From assembly GCA_021432635.1 (NCBI GenBank), contig MU270036.1:99995-163994 (forward strand): a stretch of DNA of 64,000 nucleotides, in the 5' to 3' direction. The position numbers and the translations under genes are program-made. Shown piece after piece: positions 44,336-56,237 of the stretch. The number at the start of each line of letters is the position of its first letter. Position 1 is the stretch's first letter. The DNA comes from Thozetella sp. PMI_491. Its lineage: Eukaryota > Ascomycota > Sordariomycetes > Chaetosphaeriales > Chaetosphaeriaceae. The notes beneath the pieces were generated by a model. That model made no database searches. It was not told the origin of the DNA and worked only from the letters and a program-made list of their open reading frames with translations.

Positions 44336-46619
44336 CTATGTATGCTGTTGTATACTCTTTGGTAAAGTCAGATAGCTCCTAGGCCAGGGGCTATCTATCG
44401 GTGCCTTGTATTCGAAGGTGGGCGTTTCAGCGGCAAACGATGTTCCGTACCTTATAAACAAACGCCAGATGGGAAAGCAGAACGGGATGGGGTTACAAAT
44501 ATATGGTATAGGTTGACGAGAGAGGCGGCTCCTTTTGTTATCTGGCCTGAACAAGGCCACGGAGATTTGGGGGACGCTAGAAGGAGCAGTGCGACTAATC
44601 GCCCCGGCCGCTCGTTGGACCTCCAATTCGACCTGGTTTACGAGTATTGGGCTGACTGGTATGGAGCCTGTGCTGGGGCTACTGTTGCATACAGCACTGG
44701 GAGCCCTGGCCGCATAGTTCGAACCTTCCTGAGCCCCTGCGCACTAGAGGAGCCAAGCACCCGACTAAACCAGGAGGAAGCTAACTGTAGCAAACCTGAC
44801 AACTAACCTGGCATCCATATAGCTCGCCACCCACCGGGCTCCCCCTAGCCCACATTCGGGTGCCGCGTCGAATCATCTAGGAGAAGCTAAGAGGGGAAGC
44901 ACGACTTGATTTTGGGCACCTGCCGCAGTTGGACAGGGCTGCTCGATTCCGTCGCCAGACTCCCATAACCCGCGTCTCGTTCGAACCAAAACCACCTTAT
45001 CCCCAGTCGACCAACCGCGAAGCAGGACTGCACTGCAAGAGAACCGATCCGGGGTAAAACTGTCTCGGCTCCCCTTTAAGTCTCCCCTAGCGCTAAGTCC
45101 AATAGCGTTGTCAAATCCCGGCTTATTTCGGTATTATCAAGTTCAAGTCCGCAGCTAAATCCGCCAGTGGCAGCAGTGATACCTTCCATCCCTCCTTCTG
45201 GCACCAGCGAATTACAGAGTGGGGGGTGGTACGAAGGGGGCTGTTATGAAGCTATGGTGCTGTGGGGGGTGTAGAAAGCCAGGCCATACGATCCGTACGT
45301 GCCTAGAGGCTATAGAAGCTTCCGATTCTTCCATCTGTGATGAAACTGTAGTCGATTAGTAGCGTCGTGGTGTAAATATAGCTGTATTTAGTATAAGGGT
45401 GGTGGAAAAGTAGTCGACCCACATATATGGTTGAGCCACATAATTATGGATTACTTTAGCCGATTTTGGATTTGCACCAAAAATCAGCAAAACTTACCGA
45501 TTCTAACATCATAAATCAGCACAAATATTTTGAAGTCATTGTAATGGTCCAAGGCGTTTATTCCACTAGCTTTGGCTGCTTTGTAGAATGGCTGCATCAG
45601 GAAGTGGCCATTCCTGAAAGCCAGCCATAGAGCTTGGAAAAAGGGTACCAGGAGAGATGGCGGGTGGATGCCCCCCATGTCGTCTGTTCCAGGTGCTGCT
45701 CGTCCGCTGGTACTTTCCGTACATCTGTGTGAAGAAGCCCATGCAGCCGCGTGCCTTCTTCGTCTTGCTGTTGACCATTGGTACGACGGAGCGGCCGCGC
45801 TATTACTGCTTTGCGGGCATATTAAGGCAGCCATGCCGGATTCGGGCGGCCAGCAGCTCCCATCTCCTCACGGGAACTTGCCAGTAACGACACGGCTCTC
45901 GGCCGCTGGCCGGCAGCCAACAGCCAGCTTATTGAGGAGAGACACCAAATCCCATCTCCGCGTGGTAATCGAGCCAGGCACATTCCAAATGTTGTATCGC
46001 ACTAAATTACATTCACAGCGACCGCCGCTGCCGAAGTGAGTAATCGTATGTACTAGTAAATTGTCTAGCTACAGCTGAAGTCTGGCTAGCAGCGATCACT
46101 GAAGGGCGACAGCATTGAACCTCTCGAGTTGGTCTCGATAGCTCAGACGATGGAGCGGCTAGGGCCGGCCCACGGACAGTGAAATCATGGGCGCTGCCCA
46201 TCGCAGTCATGACTAAGAAAATATGTTTAACTTACATGGAGACTAATCAGCGGGGGATACTCGCACGGACTTTCTCGAGACTGCGGTAGCACAGCATATG
46301 CATTGGGCCAAAAAACAAGCCCCCATCGTCGATGGCTCGCTGCATACAAATACCGGGGTAGCAGGTAAAGCTTGTTGAGACGGCGGTCTCTATTGGTCCC
46401 CTAGGACCGAACGTACGCGGAGCGGCGTATCACGGTCGGTGCGAGACGCAGCCCCAGCGGTTTCCCCGGCATCTGCGCTCGGCCAAAGCTGACACTTGGC
46501 CACCCCGAGGGCTTGCATATCGGCACGCCTGCGGCACAGGAACAGTAGCTAGACAAGCCCGACGGACCTGAGTGGCGAGACGGACTTGCTAGCTAGAGGG
46601 AAGGATCTTGTTTCAGAAG
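44336..46619. other. Mosaic stretch without a supported gene
   Basis: Open frames at 44513-44806, 44336-44626 and 45484-46039 overlap on opposite strands. On the minus strand, segments in different frames at 45560-45780 (KKARGCMGFFTQMYGKYQ; then LLVPFFQALWLAFRNGHF) look coding-like, which could mean a frameshifted relic. No family can be named. Confidence 0.35.
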
Positions 46620-47270
46620 CAAACATGGCGATCATAAACTCTCGTCAGCCACCGAACCGAGCGCGTCGACAAGCAGACACTGCACCCACGTAGCGGCGAT
46701 GATGCGCCAGTGCTGCCCCGGCAAGGATTCCCAATGCGCCAGAAGCCGCAAACGCACCGAGGAAAGTGGGGTCTGGAGCCAAGAGTAAAACAGCGAGCGC
46801 CGGGTCCGCATTGGAGGGGCTTTTGAAGGGGCGTGAATGGCTGGAGGGGAAGGGCCTGAATGTTCAGAAGCTATGACGGACGTAATCATTGCTCGCTCGA
46901 CTGCTTACACGACTACTGCTTGGGAGTGCAGTCATGGTCACGAATGCTACGGCCTCCTCGGCAGTGCGCCGTGCTGGTGCTGCGATTATCCCCATTGGCG
47001 AGCCCGCGCTAGCACAATGTTGGCATCGCGCCGGCTGTCGGGAACGAGAAATATGTACCTCGCGGTGTCGGATGTGGGCAGACCATCGACCAAACCTCCG
47101 GGATTGAGACAATGCGAGAAGCCCCCGATGGGTCTGCTATGTCATACCTCAGAGCGAAGCCCGAGAGAGCGTAGTCCCGGGTACCCTCAGCAAACATGCG
47201 CATCTGGCTAATCTGGCACCCGACGAGCCAAGGCACTCTCTCGACGTCAACTGGCTGGTCTTGCAAGCGC
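46620..47270 (-). other. Possible eroded or spliced gene, unknown
   Basis: Minus-strand segments in differing frames have coding-like composition: VGCQISQMRMFAEGTRDYAL near 47160-47220, ASAGSPMGIIAAPARRTAEE near 46960-47010, and a hydrophobic helix PTFLGAFAASGALGILAGAA near 46720-46780. GT donors follow the first segment (GTATGA, GTACAT). I could not assemble a continuous product. It is either a short multi-exon membrane protein or a relic. Confidence 0.25.
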
Positions 47271-48772
47271 AGTGTTGGGGGGAGTCAGGAATGTACAACA
47301 GACAGACCCAGAGAACGAGGGGAGTAGGGGTGACTGACCGATTCAGCCTGTAGTGCTAATGTGTCCAAGGTGCAGTGTCCAGGTGTAGCGGACCGAAGGC
47401 GCTTCCTCCCTCCTTCTGATCAGCATTATAGTCCAGAGGGAGGATTGACCCAGTCGGCTCGGGAAGAGAACAGTAAGTATATTCTCTCTAGCTGCCTCTT
47501 GTGGGCTCTCTTTTCTGTCCCTTAGCCTTATTGGGGGGTAGGGGGGAGGACGTAGCTCTTATCGGCTCCTGGGGGGATGTTTTAGCTCCCTTTTAGTGGA
47601 AGGGTTGGAGAGAGAAAGGATAGGAGTGGGGAGGGACGGAGGGAGCAGAGGAGAAGGCAAATGAAAGGGTAAGTACCGCTGCGTCCTGCTTGCCAATGCT
47701 GTCTGTTGGGACGGGCGTCGAGACCCTTGTGCTCCAGGCACCCTCCACAAATGTCGTTGGATGGCCGTCCGCGGAAAGCTCCGCTGGGTGGAGAGGCGAT
47801 GTCCTGGTTGATAAAGGGCGGAGAAAACTAGTTGGGACCTTGTCCAAAGCAATCAGACCTGCAGCACCGGGTCGGACTGGCCACGCAAGTCGTGCATTGC
47901 CCCCTACTTTGAGCGTTGTCATTTCTCGAATCACCGCTACAGCTTTGTAGCCGACATGCTTCCTGTGTCCGCTATGTTACTCGACTTTTTTTTCCTTGCC
48001 TTGACCCGCTCTGGGTACGCAAATCTGATCCCTTCCCTCCAAGCACTTTCTTTTCTCCTCAATACATCTGCTGCTTTTGTGTATATCGAGCCAAGAACAC
48101 GACCAGGCGCCCGGAAGAGCGGTATACCTAGCCAGCCTAGACACCGTTGAGGACTCTTGACTGTATAACCCGCAAAAGTTAACACAAAGTGTTCGTAACG
48201 TGATGCTTTGTGGCTGCTTACGGCTGCGAATTGCTTGGCGGTTGGGTTTGCCCTTCCCTGGGCTGCATCTTCCACCGCCAGGCTGGATAACACAGCTTAG
48301 TGGCTCCATTGTGGCCGATTTTGTCCCGATTTCAGCCAGGCCGCCGACGCCACATACAGAACCGTCGATATCGAGTTGGAGATTCCTTGAAAGCGAGTCT
48401 CGCTATCTGTAAAAAGGCCCCCCTCGCCTGCTCGTCAGCCCTTTTCTCCTCACCTATCATCTGACGCACTTCTATTCATCCCCCAGGATACTTCCCTATC
48501 GTATACACTCGCTCCCCGTCTCCTCTTCCGCACCCTACCACCTCCTCTTAGTTTCGCGAGGTTCCAGCAAGAGCTCATGCAGCACAATAGAGGCACTGCA
48601 CCCCTAGCATTCTTGCCCAACCTGGTACATGCCAAGCCTCTGAGTCCGCCTGGAGACAGCCGTCTTGTTCATCGGTGAGGCCGCTCATACCTCCGGACCC
48701 TTCGGCATCCCGCGTGGGAAACCGACCCTCTAATTCAGGCTCTTATTGACTACAGCAACGCAGTTTGACGCC
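47271..48772. other. Intergenic and promoter side of the dioxygenase gene
   Basis: Open frames here overlap on both strands with no motif. From about 48420 to 48560 the plus strand is strongly pyrimidine-rich (CTTTTCTCCTCACC..., CCCCGTCTCCTCTTCCGC), the usual look of a fungal promoter, consistent with transcription of the dioxygenase gene starting between there and 48773. Confidence 0.45.
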
Positions 48773-50160
48773 ATGGCTACCACCACCAATTTTGTGGTCC
48801 CAGCTACGGCCACTGTCCGCGACGCGGGTTGCGCTGCACTCTCCCAGCTGGACGCAGCCAGCACTCTTCCGGCAGGCTTCCCCACCAAGCTGGATGCCAA
48901 ACTGGCCTGGAGCGGCGCTGACTTCTCGGATGAGTCGGATTACGTTATCCGCCTCTTGGACTCGGACATCGCCGAGATCGACGATGCCGTCGCTCACTTC
49001 AAGGGTAGCCAAACAGCCCCGGTCGCGGATGAACTCGTTCTTGCTGACGGTTCCTGCAGGTCTCGGCCTCGACGGCGACCTGGTCACGCCAGAGAATTTT
49101 CCGCTGCCGACCATTCGTCCCAAGCTTGAGGCATTGAGCCAGGAAGTTCACCATGGCAGGGGATTTGGGCTCCTCCGTGGCATTAATCCTGCGTCTTACA
49201 CCGTTGAAGACCTCACCCTGATCTCGCTCGGGCTCCAATGTCATGTCGCAGACCACTTCGGCCGCCAGGATAGATGTGGCAATATGCTCGGTTGGTTTAA
49301 TTTCCTCCAATCCATCCAACAGGCACTTGCTGACAATAGTGGAGTCCATATCGTGGTCGATAAGAGCAATAAGGACGCCGTAGAACACCACCGTCACTCG
49401 AATAAAGCTATCGTGAGTAGCCCAGGGCGTATTTTATTAGCTTGGGGCTTGTCCATCATTGACCACTCACACACACTACCCCTCACAGACCTTCCATAAT
49501 GAAGAGGCTGGCGATATTATCGCCTGGCTCACTCGCAGCACTGCAGCCTCTGGTGGTAAATGTATTGTTTCGTCTGCCTATACAGTCTACAATATTCTGG
49601 CTACGACACATATCGAGATGATCCATAACTTGGCCCGTGCTGACTGGCCATTCGCATTGTATATTCCCAAGTTTCTTAAGTTTACACCATTGGCAGGATT
49701 AACCCCGGTTGCCTATAGTCCTAAGTTCCACTACAGACCGATCATCTTCTACGAAGACTCGAAGCTTATTATAAACTTTGGTCGTGCCCCTCTCATTGGC
49801 AATGTAGCCTATCCCCGTTCTGCGCGCCTCCCTGCCCTGACTCAACACCAAGCCGAAGCCCTCGACGCCATCGAGGCCATCGCTCGTGCTACCGAGTTGC
49901 ACATTCGAACACAGGCCGGCGATCTACATTTCATCAACAACCTAGCTATCCTACACCGCCGCGAGGGCTTCGTCGACGGCCAGTCGCCCACGGAGAAGCG
50001 CCACCTAGTCCGCAGCCGCTTGCGAAGCTCCAAATATGGCTGGAGCATCCCGGATGGCTTGAAGCCGGACTGGTCCGAGGCGTTTGAGAAGCCAGGGAGC
50101 CGGCGGTGGCATATCGAGCCAATTCCCCCGCTCTTCCCCCTCCGCAAATACCCGAACTGA
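48773..50160 (+). CDS. TauD-type Fe(II)/2-oxoglutarate dioxygenase (3 exons)
   Basis: Exons 48773..49004, 49060..49412 and 49489..50160 encode 418 aa. Introns have donors GTAGCC and GTGAGT and acceptors TGCAG and CACAG. The product matches fungal TauD/TfdA-like dioxygenases: HFKGLGLDGDLVTPENFPLP, RGFGLLRGINPASYTVEDL, AITFHNEEAGDIIAWL, FHYRPIIFYED, LHFINNLAILHRREGFVD and KRHLVRSRLRSSKYGWSIP. The distal His of ILHRRE and the Arg of LVRSRLR are the expected iron and 2-oxoglutarate ligands. The usual proximal His-x-Asp appears as His-Asn-Glu with one extra residue, so activity may be altered. A short in-frame insert near 49288-49320 could hide a tiny extra intron. Substrate unknown. It ends about 840 bp before the captain gene. 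Confidence 0.82.
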
Positions 50161-51000
50161 GATGGCATTCCATGTAAAGTGAATCTACCCAAATAAAGCC
50201 AATATTTTAGTTGCAACCTATTATAATAGCATCTTAAATGGTTGCCGGTGGAACTTGGGTTCGTTGAGTTTGAGCCGTGACCTCTCTGGTAATTCTTGGA
50301 ATATTAAAAGAAGCCTTTCTAAGGATATCGAACATTAAACATCCTTAATCAATATTAAATAAAGTTGAATCACTTTGTGACCATTTTCAGTAACAACTTT
50401 TAAGTAACAACTTTCATGTAATAACTTTTAGAAACATCGGCCTTGATAAGCGCAGAACCCAAGGAATCTACTCTGCCCAGCAGCTGCTCCTGCGTCGCAC
50501 TACATAAGTTTCTAGTTAGCGTTCGTTTGTTCTTCAATATTTCCTATTGTTTTCTTCCGAAATACCCAATAGTGCACAGCCTAATTATTTAAGCTTTAAT
50601 GCAAAAACTCGCCAGGTGCACGATTGCAATTGATGACTCAGCCAACTCCCACATCTCCCTCCCGATGTTTTGCCGAACGACATCGCGTTCATGTTCCAGG
50701 ACCGTAGCCGCCGCCGTAACGATCACAAACGGCACCGGCGACGGGGTCTGGAAAGCGTCGCCCATTCTACTTCGTTCACACCCACCAGCTCGACGCATTC
50801 GCGATGGCGATGCATTTCGGGCGCCAGGCCCCCCGCCCCCTTTGCAGGATGCGAACCAACCGCGCCAGGCTCGGCACTGGCCCGTGGGCTCGCGCTCCCT
50901 CCTGTCGCCCTTCTTCCTCCCTTTCTCTCCCTTTCTCTCTCCCAAGCCTCCTTAAACTTTTTCTCACCTTTGCTGTGTATAACACACTACTTGGCTCGCG
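50161..51000 (+). promoter_or_regulatory. Upstream region of captain gene; candidate element edge
   Basis: No gene is supported. The left part (50200-50560) is AT-rich and holds three near-tandem copies of GTAACAACTTT. The right part is normal, and the 110 bases before the ATG are strongly pyrimidine-rich (CCCTCCTGTCGCCC..., TTTCTCTCCCTTTCTCTC), a typical fungal promoter. Starship captains lie close to the 5' end of the element, so the element boundary is probably here, but without the other end it cannot be placed. Confidence 0.45.
50389..50430 (+). repeat. Three copies of GTAACAACTTT-type unit
   Basis: AGTAACAACTTTTA, AGTAACAACTTTCAT and GTAATAACTTTTAG follow one another at 14-15-bp spacing about 580 bp upstream of the captain ATG. 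They might be terminal subrepeats of the transposon or binding sites; neither is shown. Confidence 0.6.
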
Positions 51001-54000
51001 ATGGCAGTCAAACAACGTCTGCGCTTCTCTGCGGCGGACGAGGAGAGCATCAATGCGACCATCCAAGACTTCTTCGAAACGGCCAAGGAGCAGGAGGGCA
51101 ACGAGAAGCCCTTCGTGGCTAGAGACACGGAGAAGGAGCGCAATAGGATATGGACCGCCTGGGTCGAGTATGTTGCCGTCATCCCGCTTCCTCTCCCAAA
51201 ATTTCCCGGCATCGCGCCAGCATCGACGTGTGTGCTGATTTGGCGAAGATATTGTATAGTTGTGAATGAAAAAACCAAGAGAAACTGTGAAAATGGCAGC
51301 CAAGATGCTCCCAAGAGGTATATGGCTCTGCATCCAGCCTGAAGCGGTGCTAATCCTGTGAAGCCTCGGTGTCGACCCCTTCCGCTTCTGGGTGGACTTC
51401 GCTCGGGATCCATCGGCTCCAATGGTCCAGGCACTAGTTCAAGCTTTCCTCTCCGAGTATGTGAGGACTTCCACGAAAGAGCGTGTCGTGTTGGGTCCAG
51501 AGGAGCGTGCCATGGTCCGCACGCTTAACTCCGCCTACAGCGTCATTGAGATTTGGCGGAGGCTTGTCGCAGCGGCCGACTTCAAGGTTCTGCGCAAGGA
51601 GCGGAAAGCGCTGATGGCCGATGAGAAGTATCTCGAGGCCGAAAAACTTTTTCTAAAGTGGGAGCAAGAAGGCAACAAGCAGGAGGGACCAGCCTATCTG
51701 ATTGTCCGGGTAGGTGAGGCTGAGTCCGACATAATTCTCTTTGACCTCCTCTCGATCCCCTCGCACGTCACCACTCGTGGCGAAGTGGCTCCCTCTACGG
51801 CCACCCTCTCCTTTGCCCATTCCCGTCTCTCCCTTCTGCACGCTATACTAACGCGTGCTTCGCCAGTGGATTCTCATAACACTGTCGCCGGCGCTCAACC
51901 TAGAGGTGAATTCCCTGTATGTGAAGGTTGAGGCGACGGCGGCGGACATCATCGCCGTTCTTTCCGCGCTGTATGAGCGTGCTGAAGATATACCCGCTTC
52001 GCCACTTACGAGGATATCGTTCCATTCCGTAGTCCTTCAAGGCAGCACCGGCGGTTTCCGTCCGGGCACCCTTATGAGTCCCCTGTTTCGGCAGTACACT
52101 GTGTCCATAGTGCGCGATCCTGAGGACAGGACCCGGAACAGGATTGTTGTCACACCCACAATCAACAGAAACAAGATCAAGACTGCCCAGACGACCTGTA
52201 AATACAGAAAGGGAAAAACGTGAGTAATTCCATCCTTGTCAAATTGGAGGCCAAGGGCTGATGACATGCGTCACCCGACGCCACCAACAGGATCGGCTAC
52301 TCTACCACGCTCGTGCCTTTGCCCGTCCTCTGTTTGGCAAGCCTCGTGCTTACCCGGGCGATACAGCTGGACGCTCTGGATGTGAAACCCAGGTTCCAAT
52401 CAGTCGGCGAACTGCTCCAGCGTCCTGTCCTTGGCGAGACCGGCCGCATCGACATCCCATGGAAGTCCGAATTCCTCGACCAGCCGATTTTCCCAATCAC
52501 CTACCCAGTGTTTTACGAGCTATGGATGCGGTGCCTCCTGGTCATCGGCTGTCGCAAGGCCATCCGCCCTTATTCGCTCCGCGTCGGTGCTGGGGCCCGG
52601 TTAGATGGTACGTTCCCCGACATCGACCGCCGCTATACGCTATACATCGGGCAGTCAGTTGACCTCATTACAGACAGCGTGCCGAGTGCTCTGCGGAACT
52701 ATGTCATGTCTCACTCAGGAGGCACTTTCGAAGATGCCTACCAAACGGGTATTATAACAAGAAAGAATCTGTCCGAAGTGGCGTTTGGGCCTAGAGCGGT
52801 AGGCCGAGACGAGACGCTTTACAACGAGCTTCGCAGTATGACGCTCACTCGAGACGAGGGCGCCCCCATCTCGGTATCGAAAGAGAAGATTGCGGAGTTC
52901 AAAGCACGGAATGACATCGCAGGGTTCCGCGCCGAGATCCAGGCCACGTCCGACCCAAAGGAGAAGAGGAGATTATACAGCGAAATAGCCACCACCATCA
53001 ACACCTGCACCAGATTGCAGCTAGAGGAGGATCGCCAGGCCTATTTCAAGAAGGCGGACCAGTTGCGGCTCCAAGGTATTGAGCCGGAGCCGACTCCCGG
53101 TGCGGGCGGGCCGGGTGCCGCGGCCCTGGTGGCCTCTGTTCTATCGGACCTGGGACCGCTAGCCGAGGGACCGTCAAAGGACACAAGCGTATCGGAGCGG
53201 TATACCGATGCGCAGCTGTCATACCTGTCGGCTATAGCACCCAGTGTTCGACGGCAGGCGTCGGGGAATGCTGCAGCTTCCAAGTCGAAACAAGGCGCTT
53301 CCAAGTCGAGACAGGAGGCTCCCGAGCCGAAACAGGACGCCCCCGAGTCGAAACAGGACTCATGTTGTTTCATCTGCTCCAGAGGCTTCAACGGTCGCTC
53401 GAGCCTTACCAGGCACTTCCGACGTGGCCATCTTGTCGACGGTACGTTTGACAAGCCTCTCGCCTGTCCCGAATGCAGGCGCGTTGGGGCCGCAGAGATT
53501 GTCGTCCACGGCCCGACCCAGTGGTGTAATCACCTCGAGCACGCCCACGGCAAGATCCATACACCAAACGTCAATCCAGGTGCGAATCCAGGTGCGAATC
53601 CCGGCGACTGTCCGTCCAGCTCGCCGCTGAGCTGCCTTCTATGCGAGGCACCCATGGCATCCCCAGGTGCTCTCCTCGCGCACATGAACCGAACCGAAAT
53701 TCCTCGGTATCGTGAGGGCCTTCGCGTCTCCTGTGGTGCCTGCACTCGCGATGGCCAAGTTGACGCTAAACCCATGACCATCTGGGAATGGCTGACGCAC
53801 GCTCGAGTCGTCCACGAGTGGTCTCTGCATCGCGTAGAGTCGTGCCTTCTCTGTGGACATCTCTGCGTCCAGGGATCCGGCTTCCAGAGACATTTTACCA
53901 CTCAACACAGCGACAGGCTCGGAAAGCCTCTAGAGTGCGCCGCATGCGTGGCGTCGGCGCTGCCGGCGGACATGAGAGGAATCAACGGACTTCAGGAGCT

Positions 54001-54949
54001 CCTCGCGCATGCAGCGGAGAAGCACTCCTCCGGACAGGCGCCTGATGTCGCCGCAGGGAAGCGCAAGAGGGACGGCGACATGGACGGTGCGGATCCTTGT
54101 CCGCCTGCGAAGCGCCAGAGGGACGATGACATGGACGGAGGAGATACTACCCCGGCGGCGAAACGCCGGAGAGATGACAAGAGGGAGCCTTCTCCCGTCA
54201 TGATATATGGCCTCGGCAGCGACTTGGAGAACACCCATTCGCACGAAGTTGAGCCAATGCAGTGGACAACAGAGCTGGGTTCCTTGGATATTGTTGATCC
54301 TGCTCTCCGAACGCCTTCTGACGACATTCCCATGGGGTTCGTTGACGTGGAAAGCGGCGCGCCACCTCTAGAACCAAGCGAGTGTGGTATAATGAGGGAC
54401 TTCCCTGCGGACCTCATTGATCCCGCTCTCCGAAGCAGCACAATAATAGAGGACGTCCCCATGGATTGGAATGGCTCGGCCCAGCAGAATAGGACCGCAC
54501 CACCAGATCAGAGCATGAGCATCGAACTTGACGATGGACTACAGCCACAACCAAGTACAGCAGACAGCATGGTACATGACGTGGACTCTGGCGGCAGCTT
54601 GGTAGCCGACCCCGTCTACCCTATTGACTGTATACTCGACAAATGGGGAAGAGACCTGTTCTTCCTTAGGTGGAAGGATGGAAGCCACTCGTGGGTACTT
54701 CGAAAGGATCTCAACGAGGACGACGTCGCACGGTTCCTAAAGAGCTACAAGGGCCTTCGCCACGGCGTGGACGTGTTGGACACCCGGAGACGGAAAGGAA
54801 AGATAGAATACCAAGTCCGCTCCAAATTCTGGGCCGGCGACGATGCCGTGGCATGGGTTCCAGCCAGCAGGATAAGCCCGGAGCTTACTAAAAAGCATAA
54901 ACCAAGCAAGGAGGGGAAGAAGCGGCGGGCAAAGCATCAGTCTAAATAG
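51001..54949 (+). CDS. Starship captain-type tyrosine recombinase (DUF3435), 4 exons
   Basis: Exons 51001..51167, 51364..51709, 51867..52219 and 52291..54949 encode 1174 aa; donors GTATGT, GTAGGT, GTGAGT. The DUF3435 recombinase core shows catalytic Arg ~236 in GGFRPGTL, the RPYSLRVGAGARLDG motif (Arg 381/386), LRNYVMSH (Arg 424) and a tyrosine at ~439 in FEDAYQ, the expected nucleophile. Residues ~647-868 hold six C2H2-like fingers in three pairs (first CFICSRGF...LTRHFRRGH). Three basic KR(K/Q/R)RD repeats follow, likely nuclear localisation signals, then a repeated VDPALR/IDPALR acidic motif. The C-terminus has two chromo-like units: YPIDCILDKWGRDLFFLRWK (~1061) and GVDVLDTRRRKGKIEYQVR (~1115) ending AWVPASRI. 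It would excise and insert the element by site-specific recombination. The frame is intact. Confidence 0.88.
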
Positions 54950-55146
54950 CGTTGAATTAACAAAGGCCTCCGATTCACGACGGCATCTCGCCTCAGGATG
55001 GTTTAGTACACGAAATATGTACTCGTGAAATTAGTGCCACATCGCGTCCCAGCCTGATTTGGGCTTAGGGTTAAGATGTACAGCTACCTGCGCATCCATG
55101 ATCTCGCTAAGCATATATCTCGATTGGCTAACAGCCTATAATGACC

Positions 55147-55878
55147 CTACACGAAGGACCATGCCTGCTCCTCTGCTCTCGCCAATCTCCAACCAGTCAC
55201 CCATTCTCGCTTCTCCCCGGTCTTCGTTCGCTTGCTGACCAGCCTGGACGGGATTTTATAGTCCAGGGCCTCCACGACTCGATACACAGGCATTCCGTTG
55301 CCGAACTGCAGCCGGACGCTAGACACGTATTGAACGTATTCCCTTCCCGAAAAGCCCTCAACTCCTCCAATCCGGTCCAGTCCAATCTCGTGTAGCGAGT
55401 CATCGTGAGAGTAGAGTACGGCAGTCTGGGGTTTTCCTTCTCGGTAGTGGAACAATCGACCCGGGTCTCGCATGCGAATCCACTCGTTGCATCCAATGGC
55501 ATCACCGATGTGGAGAACCAGGCCGGATTTCTTGAAAGTGACTTCGCATGAAGCTTCGTCGAAGTCGTAATCCTGGTCTCGGAAGGATGCAAACAGTCTC
55601 TCTCTCATATAGTGGACGTCGCCGCCCCAGTCGGATATCACAAGAGCAAGGAATGAGGGGAGCTGCAAATCATAGTATGCTTTGACAAGATCATAGCCAA
55701 GGAGGCCGACGACTGGGGGGGGAGGGCCGTAGTCATACGTGAGTCCGTTTACCGCTTGGACCCAGGAGGCGTTCTTCAGAAAGAGATCGTAGATTCTGGC
55801 ATGGCGCATCTGATTGGTGGCGTGATGCCCTCCCGAATCGGTCCGTGGCGTTGTGGCGGGTGAATCGGTCCCGGACAT
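55147..55878 (-). CDS. Hypothetical protein, 243 aa
   Basis: An intact single-exon frame beginning at ATG with a Ser/Thr/Pro-rich N-terminus, then a mixed alpha/beta sequence. Visible segments are RIYDLFLKNASWVQAVNGL, VVGLLGYDLVKAYYDLQLPS, FLALVISDWGGDVHYMRERL, CEVTFKKSGLVLHIGDAIG and IRMRDPGRLFHYREG. No signal peptide or membrane helix is seen and I recognise no family. It is convergent with the captain gene, about 200 bp beyond its stop, and so is probable Starship cargo. Confidence 0.6.
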   Translation of the reverse strand: MSGTDSPATTPRTDSGGHHATNQMRHARIYDLFLKNASWVQAVNGLTYDYGPPPPVVGLLGYDLVKAYYDLQLPSFLALVISDWGGDVHYMRERLFASFRDQDYDFDEASCEVTFKKSGLVLHIGDAIGCNEWIRMRDPGRLFHYREGKPQTAVLYSHDDSLHEIGLDRIGGVEGFSGREYVQYVSSVRLQFGNGMPVYRVVEALDYKIPSRLVSKRTKTGEKREWVTGWRLARAEEQAWSFV

Positions 55879-56237
55879 GGCGGTTCTGGTGCTATTGGTT
55901 TGCGAATCGGGGTATGGAACTCAGCGCTTCGACGTGCGGCACTAACAATTTCCACCTGGGAAAGTCCGTGGGCCAGGTTCCGTTTATACCAGCCCCATAT
56001 TTGGCTGTGGGTGGGGCGTCCCCAAACGGGTTCGGGATGGGCTAGGGCGCCTAAGAACCCCATTCCCGAACGCGATTGGGGAAACTGCTCGCGCATGGCC
56101 CCTATTAGCTCTATATCTAAGATACTCGTGCTGCATGGCCGCAAACCAACTTTCTGCGAGCAAGAGTTGTTTCCCACCTTCTCTATCAAACAGACGCCCT
56201 TAGCATTTTGCCATACACAAACCGGGCAATACCGAGA

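Noticed and set aside
50589-50955. Opposing 118-codon frames upstream of the captain
   Set aside because: Both strands are open because of GC-rich and then pyrimidine-rich promoter sequence; composition is low-complexity and no homology is apparent.
54009-54203. Frames overlapping the captain gene tail
   Set aside because: They derive from the repeated Lys/Arg-Asp codons of the captain read in another frame.
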